A stretch of DNA of 9,199 nt from Archaeoglobaceae archaeon. Lineage in GTDB: Archaea; Halobacteriota; Archaeoglobi; Archaeoglobales; Archaeoglobaceae. The stretch is from positions 1 to 9,199 of the forward strand of contig JALVYA010000145.1 in NCBI GenBank assembly GCA_027038095.1. Reading direction: 5' to 3'. The stretch's first letter is position 1. The number at the start of each line of letters is the position of its first letter. Below the pieces are notes generated by a model, which saw only the letters and a list, made by a program, of their open reading frames with translations, was not told the origin of the DNA and made no database searches. The translations under genes and the position numbers were made by a program. Below are positions 1 to 5,699 of the stretch, piece after piece.

Positions 1-143
1 CTGTACTGGAGAGCCTTCAGCATGTCTTTCTCCACGTCCACTTCCTCCAGTTCGATACCCAGCTCTTCCGCAACCTCTTTAACCACTTTCTTCGCTAACG
101 GGCAGTTCGGGCATTTCTCCATTGTGAACAGAAGCAGTTTCAA
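1..143 (-). CDS. Glutaredoxin/thioredoxin-like protein (C-terminus beyond window)
   Basis: Only the first 47 codons are present; the gene continues past the left edge. The protein begins MKLLLFTMEKCPNCPLAKK, a beta strand followed by a CPNC redox motif (Cys11 and Cys14) at the start of a helix. This is the layout of small thioredoxin-fold proteins of the archaeal glutaredoxin-like type. Such proteins act in the cytoplasm as thiol-disulfide reductants or carry redox equivalents to partner enzymes. I chose the TTG at 141-143 because a near-perfect ribosome binding site lies 6 nt upstream. The gene follows the thiamine-binding-family gene by 51 bp with no visible terminator or promoter between them, so co-transcription is likely. 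The partner of this protein cannot be told from the sequence. The fold is fairly sure; the exact function is not. Confidence 0.8.
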   Translation of the reverse strand, partial: MKLLLFTMEKCPNCPLAKKVVKEVAEELGIELEEVDVEKDMLKALQY

Positions 144-149
144 AATCAA

Positions 150-158
150 CACCTCCTT
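150..158 (-). promoter_or_regulatory. Strong Shine-Dalgarno site of the glutaredoxin-like gene
   Basis: Read on the minus strand the site is AAGGAGGTG, complementary to the 3' end of archaeal 16S rRNA. Its spacing of 6 nt to the TTG codon at 141-143 is what fixes that unusual start. Confidence 0.8.
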
Positions 159-178
159 GCAATTTAACCTTTCACATT

Positions 179-196
179 AACTTCACTAACTTCACT
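179..196. repeat. 9-bp tandem repeat (two copies) across a stop codon
   Basis: The plus strand reads AACTTCACT twice without a gap. The second copy overlaps the TAG stop codon of the thiamine-binding-family gene (195-197), and partial copies (TTCAC, TTCAACTT) lie on either side. No function is visible. Confidence 0.6.
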
Positions 197-491
197 AACC
201 CTTCAACTTTTCCTTCACGGACTTCACCTTGTACTCCATACTCGTCTTCTTCTTTCTCCAGTCAACCTTTAGGGTAATGTATATTCTCGGAACGCCAAGA
301 TTTTCCAGCCTTTCCTTTACCTCGTCGAGCAGTTTTCCAAGCTCGGCAAAACTGTCAACCTCAACGACCGTCCCCATCGGATTCAGCTCGTATTTCACTC
401 CTTTTTCGTCCAGCAGCTTTAAAACCTCGCTGACGTAGCTGCTCAGGGACTCTCCAACGCCGATGGGAACGACCGACAGCTCGGCTATCAT
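195..491 (-). CDS. MTH1187/YkoF-type thiamine-binding family protein (DUF77)
   Basis: A 98-residue protein, full length for this family of small ferredoxin-like-fold proteins. Members bind thiamine or its hydroxymethylpyrimidine moiety, or are annotated so from MTH1187 and YkoF. Visible family features are the N-terminal strand with V-P-I-G (residues 8-11), the L-N-P-M-G-T-V-V-E segment (residues 36-44) that forms part of the ligand pocket, and the late strand P-R-I-Y-I-T-L-K-V (residues 68-76). The tail is basic and charged. It starts with ATG and has no Shine-Dalgarno sequence; a box A about 27 bp upstream points to a leaderless mRNA. The glutaredoxin-like gene lies directly downstream on the same strand. 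The protein is cytoplasmic. A role in thiamine handling is inferred from the family, and no thiamine biosynthesis gene is nearby to support it. Confidence 0.88.
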   Translation of the reverse strand: MIAELSVVPIGVGESLSSYVSEVLKLLDEKGVKYELNPMGTVVEVDSFAELGKLLDEVKERLENLGVPRIYITLKVDWRKKKTSMEYKVKSVKEKLKG

Positions 492-513
492 TTACACAGC
501 TTTGAGTGTGCTG

Positions 514-522
514 AAAATAAAA
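514..522 (-). promoter_or_regulatory. Probable box A (TATA) for the thiamine-binding-family gene
   Basis: The minus strand reads TTTTATTTT, centred about 27 bp before the ATG at 489-491. That distance matches box A to +1 spacing in archaea, so transcription probably starts at or next to the start codon. The lack of a Shine-Dalgarno sequence agrees with a leaderless transcript. Confidence 0.45.
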
Positions 523-606
523 GTGTTGTCAAAATAGTGATTGATACGCTGTTAGGCAGGGGCGAAAAAAGGTAAAAGCGATATGCTCTGAGAACGCAAC
601 CCGTCC

Positions 607-1395
607 ATGCACACGGTAAAAATTCTTGCAGACAACACCGTAGCAACTCTCAGGCCAAAAAAACTCGTCGCAGAATGGGGTTTTTCAGCCTTAGTTGACG
701 ATGTCCTTTTCGATACGGGGCAGAACGTGGCTGCACTGCAGAACTCCAGACTCATGGGTGTCGGGGACTTTTCCTGCGTAGTTCTGAGTCACGGACATTA
801 CGATCATACAGGAGCCCTGCAGGCTTTTCTGGAGATTTACGGAAAAAAGAAAGTTTACCTGCATCCAGACGCCTGGTTGCCGAGAGTTTACAGGGGCACA
901 CCCATAGGCATGCCCTGGCAGAGAAACGAGATTGAGGAGCTCGGGGAGGTCGTGGAAATCAGGGAGCCGCTGGAAGTCTCTAAAGGCGTAACTGCACTGG
1001 GGGAGATACCGAGAAAGTATGAAGATCTGGGAATCGGCAAAATTTTGAGAAATGGAGTCTGGGAGGAGGACAGCATAAGAGACGATCAGTCCTTAGCAGT
1101 TAAAACAAAAGGCGGAATTCTGCTCGTTCTCGGGTGCTGCCACGCAGGTTTGAGGAATACGCTGGAGTACGCTGAGGATGTGTGCGGTGACGAAGTTAAG
1201 TACGTGATTGGCGGAACTCACTTGGTCAGCATGAGCGACGAGAAGGTAAGAGACGTGGCGAGGTGGCTGGAGAAAAAAATTGACCTCATAGCTCCGTGCC
1301 ACTGTACGGGTTTCAGGGCTGAAGCAATCCTCTTTAACGAGCTCGGGGAAAAGTTTGCCTTTGCCGGTGCAGGTAGCGTATTTGAGTTTGAGTAG
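607..1395 (+). CDS. MBL-fold metallo-hydrolase, MJ0301-like (methanopterin-type family)
   Basis: A 262-residue metallo-beta-lactamase-fold protein. The metal-binding signature S-H-G-H-Y-D-H-T-G is at residues 61-69, with H62, H64, D66 and H67. Further ligand candidates are H179 in C-C-H-A-G, H205 in G-G-T-H, and H232 in C-H-C-T-G. The order H-G-H-Y-D-H, C-C-H-A-G, G-G-T-H and P-C-H-C-T-G is typical of the MJ0301/TM0207 branch. Archaeal members are often annotated as 7,8-dihydropterin-6-methyl-4-(beta-D-ribofuranosyl)aminobenzene-5'-phosphate synthase, a step toward tetrahydromethanopterin; that assignment is inherited and not provable here. The ATG at 607 has no Shine-Dalgarno sequence, and an AT-rich stretch (about 575-586) sits at a suitable leaderless-promoter distance. 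The last codons are TTT GAG TTT GAG and form the beginning of a run of TTTGAG words. The protein has no signal peptide and is presumably cytoplasmic. Confidence 0.88.
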   Translation: MHTVKILADNTVATLRPKKLVAEWGFSALVDDVLFDTGQNVAALQNSRLMGVGDFSCVVLSHGHYDHTGALQAFLEIYGKKKVYLHPDAWLPRVYRGTPIGMPWQRNEIEELGEVVEIREPLEVSKGVTALGEIPRKYEDLGIGKILRNGVWEEDSIRDDQSLAVKTKGGILLVLGCCHAGLRNTLEYAEDVCGDEVKYVIGGTHLVSMSDEKVRDVARWLEKKIDLIAPCHCTGFRAEAILFNELGEKFAFAGAGSVFEFE

Positions 1396-1415
1396 TTGAT
1401 TTGAGCAGTTTGAGT
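1381..1415. repeat. Cluster of four TTTGAG words across the 3' end of the MBL-fold gene
   Basis: TTTGAG occurs at 1381, 1387, 1400 and 1409. The first two encode the C-terminal FEFE and the last two lie after the stop codon. The same word extended to TTTGAGT occurs in other spacers of the window (501, 3923, 3938, 8932). Confidence 0.6.
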
Positions 1416-1416
1416 G

Positions 1417-1431
1417 ATTTATATTTTTATT
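1417..1431 (+). terminator. Probable T-rich terminator after the MBL-fold gene
   Basis: An AT-only tract containing five consecutive T residues (TTTATATTTTTATT) lies about 20 bp after the stop codon. T-rich stretches without a strong hairpin commonly end archaeal transcripts. Confidence 0.4.
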
Positions 1432-1506
1432 CTGTGTATTTATTCTGTGCATTCATTTAAAAACTGATTAACTGATTTTCAAAATCTGTAAAAGAATCTG
1501 TAAAAT
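1430..1506. repeat. Short direct repeats in the AT-rich spacer before ppsA
   Basis: Three pairs of near-adjacent direct repeats occur: TATTCTGTG (around 1428 and 1441), AACTGATT (around 1462 and 1470), and ATCTGTAAAA (around 1484 and 1496). None has an obvious function; they could mark replication slippage or a regulatory region upstream of ppsA. Confidence 0.45.
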
Positions 1507-1565
1507 ACTGCACGATCCACGCGGGGAGCAATCTTGCTTGAAAAGAAAGTAAACGTGAATTTAAG

Positions 1566-1580
1566 GAAAAATCTTTTTAA
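1566..1580 (+). promoter_or_regulatory. Probable BRE/box A promoter of ppsA
   Basis: An A-rich BRE-like stretch (GGAAAAATC) precedes TTTTTAA, whose centre is about 35 bp before the ATG. The predicted transcription start near 1603 would give a very short leader beginning at the ribosome binding site. Confidence 0.45.
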
Positions 1581-1602
1581 GACTGCAAGCTAATAGTTAT
1601 CT

Positions 1603-1608
1603 GGTGAT
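1603..1608 (+). promoter_or_regulatory. Shine-Dalgarno site of ppsA
   Basis: GGTGAT matches the archaeal anti-Shine-Dalgarno sequence and lies 3 nt before the ATG at 1612. It supports this start, which also matches the usual N-terminus of the family. Confidence 0.6.
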
Positions 1609-1611
1609 TAG

Positions 1612-3873
1612 ATGGGAGTAGTATGGCTCAGTGAAGTGTGTAAGGATGACGTACCTCTTGTGGGCGGAAAGGGCGCAAACCTTGGAGAGCTTTACAGAAA
1701 CGAAATTCCAGTGCCCAACGGTTTTATTGTTGATGGCAGGACTTTTATTGAGTTTATTGAGAGGACGGGAATCAAAGATAAAATAATATCCATTCTTGAA
1801 GGGCTGGATGTTGAGGATACGGATGAGCTGATGAAAGCGTCTCAGAAAGTCAGAGAGCTGATAGAGTCCACGCCGATTCCCGAAGACATAGTGGAAGAAA
1901 TAAAGAAGGCGTACAGGCAGCTGTGTGAGGAGGAAGGAGAGGAAGTTTACGTGGCAGTGAGGAGTTCAGCAACCGCAGAAGACTTGCCAGATGCGAGCTT
2001 CGCAGGTCAGCAGGAGACGTACCTCAACATTAAAGGAGAAGACAACGTGGTCGAATACGTGAGGAAATGCTGGAGCTCCCTCTACACGCCGAGAGCGATA
2101 TACTACAGAGTCAGGCAGGGGTTCAGGCACGAAGACGTGAGCATTGCTGTGGTCGTGCAGAAAATGGTAAACTCCGAAAAATCCGGAGTCATGTTCTCCT
2201 CCCACCCGGTTACGGGAGAACCAGTCGTGATTATTGAGGCAGTCTGGGGGCTCGGAGAAGCAATAGTAAGCGGAATGGTTTCCCCCGACCACTACGAATT
2301 TGACAGGGTTTCGAGGAAAATAACTAAGGTTCAGGTTTCAAAGAAGGACAAGGCGATAGTCAGGGAAGGGGACGAAACGAAGGTTATAGACCTGCCTCCG
2401 GAGAAGGCTGAGGCGAGAGTTCTGAGCGACGATGAAATAATCAAACTGGCTGAACTCGCCGAACTCATCGAAGAACACTACGGCAAACCTCAGGACATAG
2501 AGTGGGCGGTGGAAAAAGGCAAGATTTACATCGTCCAGTCGAGGCCGATAACGACGATAAAGGGCAGGAAGGAGGAAGAGGAGAAGGCTGAAGAAGCTGA
2601 GGAAGCGGAAGTTCTCGTCAGAGGTCTGGGAGCATCTCCCGGAATTGGTGTGGGGAGAGTTAAGATAATACTGAGCGAGAAGGAGATCGGAAGGGTTGAG
2701 GAAGGAGATGTGCTCGTAACCACGATGACTACCCCAGACATGGTTCCAGCAATGAGGAGAGCTTCTGCAATAGTTACGGATGAGGGCGGCATGACCTGTC
2801 ACGCTGCAATAGTTTCGAGAGAACTCGGAGTTCCCGCAGTCGTTGGAACTGGAAACGCCACGAAAGTTCTGAAAGACGGAATGATCGTTACCGTTGACGG
2901 AGACAAGGGCGTCGTTTACAGGGGAGCGTTGAAGAAAGAAAAGAAGGAAGAGGAGAAAGCTGTCGTCGCAACTGCCCCGATAATAACCGCAACCGAAGTA
3001 AAGGTAAACATATCGATACCCGATGCGGCAGAAAAAGCAGCAGCTACCGGTGCTGATGGAGTGGGACTTTTCAGAATAGAGCACATGGTTTTGGGCCTGA
3101 AAAAACACCCGATGAAGTACATCCACGATGGAGAGGTGGACAAGTACGTTGAAGAGCTGTACAGGGGAATGCTCAGAGTTGCCAAAGCTTTCTATCCGAA
3201 AACTGTGTGGATAAGAACTCTCGACGCTCCGACTGACGAGTTCAGGACAATGGAGGGTGGAGAGGACGAGCCGGTTGAGGCCAATCCGATGCTGGGTTTC
3301 AGGGGCATAAGGAGAGACCTGAAGGAGCAGGAACACTTCAGAGCCGAGATGAAGGCTATAAAGAAGCTGATAGATGAGGGTTACACCAACATTGGCATAA
3401 TGCTCCCCCTGATAACAAGGCCGGAAGAGGTGAGGGAAGCGAAGAAGATAGCGATAGAGGAAGGCATACCTCTGGACAGAATAGAGTTTGGAGTGATGGT
3501 GGAAACACCGGCAGCAGCCCTGATTATAGAGGACATAATAAAAGAGGGAATAGACTTCATAAGCTTCGGTACGAACGACCTGACTCAGTACACCATTGCT
3601 GTTGACAGGAACAACGAAAACGTTGCCTACCTCTACGACGAAACCCATCCTGCCGTCATGAAACTTATAGAGAGGGTCATAAAGATATGCAAGGAGCACG
3701 GAGTGAAAACGTCAATCTGCGGTCAGGCTGGAAGCTACCCGCATGTCGTTGCCAAGCTCGTGGAGCTCGGAATAGACAGCGTCTCTGCAAACATAGACGC
3801 CGTTCAGAGAGTGAGGGAAACTGTGGCGAGAGTTGAGAAGAAGATCATGTTCGAAAAGCTGAGAAAGCTTTAA
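1612..3873 (+). CDS. ppsA: Phosphoenolpyruvate synthase (pyruvate, water dikinase)
   Basis: A 753-residue cytoplasmic enzyme that makes PEP from pyruvate and ATP, releasing AMP and phosphate. It is the entry step of gluconeogenesis in many archaea. The N-terminal ATP-binding domain spans about residues 5-316, with G-G-K-G-A-N-L-G-E-L near the start and V-R-S-S-A-T-A-E-D-L-P-D. The swivelling phosphohistidine domain (about 334-440) has G-G-M-T-C-H-A-A-I with catalytic His397. The C-terminal PEP/pyruvate barrel (about 455-745) shows G-L-F-R-I-E-H (R488), M-V-E-T-P (E631), F-G-T-N-D-L-T-Q (N655, D656) and C-G-Q-A with catalytic Cys703. All key residues are intact. Two Glu/Lys-rich linkers (317-333 and 441-449) bracket the His domain, as expected for hinges. 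The length is close to the E. coli enzyme (792). It appears monocistronic, with its own promoter and a T-tract after the stop. Pyruvate phosphate dikinase is the main alternative, but the length and domain order favour PpsA. Confidence 0.97.
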   Translation: MGVVWLSEVCKDDVPLVGGKGANLGELYRNEIPVPNGFIVDGRTFIEFIERTGIKDKIISILEGLDVEDTDELMKASQKVRELIESTPIPEDIVEEIKKAYRQLCEEEGEEVYVAVRSSATAEDLPDASFAGQQETYLNIKGEDNVVEYVRKCWSSLYTPRAIYYRVRQGFRHEDVSIAVVVQKMVNSEKSGVMFSSHPVTGEPVVIIEAVWGLGEAIVSGMVSPDHYEFDRVSRKITKVQVSKKDKAIVREGDETKVIDLPPEKAEARVLSDDEIIKLAELAELIEEHYGKPQDIEWAVEKGKIYIVQSRPITTIKGRKEEEEKAEEAEEAEVLVRGLGASPGIGVGRVKIILSEKEIGRVEEGDVLVTTMTTPDMVPAMRRASAIVTDEGGMTCHAAIVSRELGVPAVVGTGNATKVLKDGMIVTVDGDKGVVYRGALKKEKKEEEKAVVATAPIITATEVKVNISIPDAAEKAAATGADGVGLFRIEHMVLGLKKHPMKYIHDGEVDKYVEELYRGMLRVAKAFYPKTVWIRTLDAPTDEFRTMEGGEDEPVEANPMLGFRGIRRDLKEQEHFRAEMKAIKKLIDEGYTNIGIMLPLITRPEEVREAKKIAIEEGIPLDRIEFGVMVETPAAALIIEDIIKEGIDFISFGTNDLTQYTIAVDRNNENVAYLYDETHPAVMKLIERVIKICKEHGVKTSICGQAGSYPHVVAKLVELGIDSVSANIDAVQRVRETVARVEKKIMFEKLRKL

Positions 3874-3876
3874 AGT

Positions 3877-3959
3877 TTGCGAAGTTTAATTCTTTTTTTA
3901 CTTTTCTGCTTTCGTTATTGCATTTGAGTTGCTTGCGTTTGAGTTGCGAAGTTGAATGC
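3877..3959. repeat. Interspersed short repeats in the spacer after ppsA
   Basis: TTGCGAAGTT-(T/G)-AAT-(T/G)-C occurs at 3877-3892 and again at 3944-3959 (14 of 16 positions match). GC-(A/G)-TTTGAGTTGC occurs at 3920-3932 and 3935-3947, with one mismatch in 13. The second pair runs directly into the second copy of the first pair, so the spacer looks built from one degenerate unit. Confidence 0.6.
3891..3907 (+). terminator. T-tract terminator after ppsA
   Basis: Seven consecutive T residues (3893-3899) followed by CTTTT lie about 20 bp after the ppsA stop codon. This is a typical archaeal oligo-T termination signal without a stem-loop. Confidence 0.55.
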
Positions 3960-4037
3960 CTGCGATTGCAGATAGTACGGGTGCAGGAACAGAATTGCAC
4001 AAAAACTAAAAGCAGCAAGCGCAGGGGAAGTTAAACC

Positions 4038-5657
4038 GTGAAGGTAGCAATAGTCGACGGTTACGTTGACGAGCCGTCCTGTCTCGGGGTTCCACCCTAC
4101 GTATCTCCGTATCCCCGCTACATTAAGGGTATGCTGAACTACCTCAAAATTCCCTCAGCGTACATCACCGCTGATCAGGTAAGGGAGAAGCCAGCACTCC
4201 TCAGAAACTTTGACCTCAGCATAGTTATAGCCGGAGCGATAGTTCCCGGGAAATATTTAGCTGCAAAACCGCTGAGTCTGGAAGAACTGACGCTTCTGCC
4301 CGGAGAAAAGGTTGTGGTTGGAGGAGTTGCCCTAGAGCTGGAAAGAAGGGAAAGGGAAAGGCTGAACGTTCTGGACTTTCCCTTCGAGGACAGACTTCTG
4401 AAATACCTGCTGGAGCTGTCCGGAAATAGAAAAGCCGGTATGGACTTCTGGAGCAACATTGATAAGTTTGCTCTGCTCGGAAGCGAGGTTGTAAAAGAGC
4501 ACCCTCACTACCCCCACCTCATATGCGAAATAGAAACGTACAGGGGGTGTTACTGGGGAAAGTGTTCCTTCTGCATCGAAAAGCTCCACAGACTGAGGCA
4601 GAGAGACCCGAAAGCGGTTGTTTCAGAGATAAAAGCCCTGTACGGCCATGGAATCAGACATTTCAGGCTCGGCAGACAGACGGACTTCATCACCTACTTG
4701 GCTGACTTTTCGAAGGACTTTCCCAGACCGGAACCCGAAAAGCTTAGGAACTTTCACAGAGCCATATGGAAAAACTGCCCGGAGATAAAGACGCTTCACC
4801 TCGATAACGTCAATCCGAGAAGCATAGCGGAGTATCCTGAGGAGAGCAGAGAAGTTATCAGGACCATTGTTGAATACCAGACCCCCGGAAACGTTGCGGC
4901 AATGGGGCTTGAAAGTGCGGACGAGAGCGTGATCAGGAAAAACAACCTGTGCTCCAGTGTGGAAGATGTCGCCTTTGCTGTGGAGCTGATCAACAGGTAC
5001 GGGGTTGAAAGGGGATACAACGGAATGCCGAAATTTCTTCCCGGCATAAACTTTGTCGCAGGACTTAGGGGTGAAAGCAAGGAGACCTTTGAGCTCAATT
5101 ACGAATTTCTGAAAGAGCTACTCAACAGAAACCTGCTTCTCAGGAGAATAAACATAAGGCAGGTAAAGGTGCTCAGACACACACCTCTCTACGGCGAAAA
5201 GAGGAAGGTTGAGACCCGCCTGAAAAAACACAGGAAATACTTTCTGCAGTTTAAGAGAAAGGTCAGGGAAAACGTGGACAGAGAAATGCTCAAAAAGATA
5301 CTTCCCGTGGGAACCCTGCTTAAAGACGTGAGGTGTGAGGTTTTTGAGAAGGGCGTTACCTTTGGAAGACAGTTCGGCAGCTACCCCCTTGTTATCGGAA
5401 TACCGGGAAAGTACGAGAGAAACACGTTTCTGGATGTCAGGGTTACAGGATACGGAATGAGGTCGATCACGGCAATTCCACCGCTCGACCTCGAAAGTGC
5501 GAATGTTAAGGAGCTGGAAGCAATTCCGGGCGTAAGCAAAAAGCTCGCAAGAAGGGTTGCCGCAGAAGCCAGAGTCAGCAGGGAGAGGGCGCTTGAGGTT
5601 CTAAAAGCCGGGCTTGGAGATGATTTCGAAAGAGTTTCTGCGTTTTTGAAGGTTTGA
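4038..5657 (+). CDS. Radical SAM protein with C-terminal helix-hairpin-helix (COG1031-type)
   Basis: A 539-residue protein of unknown reaction. Residues 1-100 form a Rossmann-like segment (K-V-A-I-V-D-G-Y-V-D, then repeated hydrophobic strands) resembling a degenerate cobalamin-binding domain; the B12 motif DxHxxG is absent. The Fe4S4/SAM motif is R-G-C-Y-W-G-K-C-S-F-C with C171, C176 and C179, so the spacing is CX4CX2C, not CX3CX2C; C163 is a further nearby cysteine. The H-F-R-L-G-R-Q-T-D segment (about 211-219) is the family-like next strand. Residues about 430-475 (F-G-R-Q-F-G-S-Y-P-L-V, V-R-V-T-G-Y-G-M-R-S) look like a TRAM RNA-binding barrel, and I-P-G-V-S-K-K-L-A-R (about 496-505) is a helix-hairpin-helix. 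I infer action on RNA or another nucleic acid; the substrate is unknown. The start is GTG, preceded by AGGGGAAG (4023-4030). The gene seems to stand alone and ends 35 bp from a convergent helicase gene. Confidence 0.85.
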   Translation: MKVAIVDGYVDEPSCLGVPPYVSPYPRYIKGMLNYLKIPSAYITADQVREKPALLRNFDLSIVIAGAIVPGKYLAAKPLSLEELTLLPGEKVVVGGVALELERRERERLNVLDFPFEDRLLKYLLELSGNRKAGMDFWSNIDKFALLGSEVVKEHPHYPHLICEIETYRGCYWGKCSFCIEKLHRLRQRDPKAVVSEIKALYGHGIRHFRLGRQTDFITYLADFSKDFPRPEPEKLRNFHRAIWKNCPEIKTLHLDNVNPRSIAEYPEESREVIRTIVEYQTPGNVAAMGLESADESVIRKNNLCSSVEDVAFAVELINRYGVERGYNGMPKFLPGINFVAGLRGESKETFELNYEFLKELLNRNLLLRRINIRQVKVLRHTPLYGEKRKVETRLKKHRKYFLQFKRKVRENVDREMLKKILPVGTLLKDVRCEVFEKGVTFGRQFGSYPLVIGIPGKYERNTFLDVRVTGYGMRSITAIPPLDLESANVKELEAIPGVSKKLARRVAAEARVSRERALEVLKAGLGDDFERVSAFLKV

Positions 5658-5699
5658 AAGGTTAAACTTAATCGGTTTACGCATATACGCCTTCAAACC
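5651..5699. repeat. Inverted repeat at the convergent radical SAM/helicase junction
   Basis: GGTTTGAAAGG (5651-5661) and CCTTCAAACC (5690-5699) are complementary except for one extra A. Each arm holds the GTTTGA that ends one of the two converging genes. RNA from either strand could fold into a stem of about 10 bp with a 28-nt loop, a possible shared termination or stability element. It may instead reflect both proteins ending in valine plus TGA. Confidence 0.45.

Noticed and set aside
1093..1452. A 119-codon minus-strand frame over the end of the MBL-fold gene and the spacer.
   Set aside because: Most of it is antisense to a well-supported gene, and the part in the spacer has no ribosome binding site or plausible protein character.
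1420..1510. CRISPR-like array in the repeat-rich spacer.
   Set aside because: The repeats are 8-10 bp, occur only in pairs and have no regular spacers; no cas gene is present.
2338..3699. A 453-codon open frame on the minus strand, antisense to ppsA.
   Set aside because: ppsA in the plus frame carries every catalytic motif. The antisense translation has an odd Ser/Phe/Tyr/His-rich composition with no recognisable domain, promoter or ribosome binding site. It is a by-product of ppsA codon choice.
4038..4340. Functional cobalamin-binding domain in the radical SAM protein.
   Set aside because: The segment has the alternating strand pattern but lacks DxHxxG, so B12 binding is not supported.
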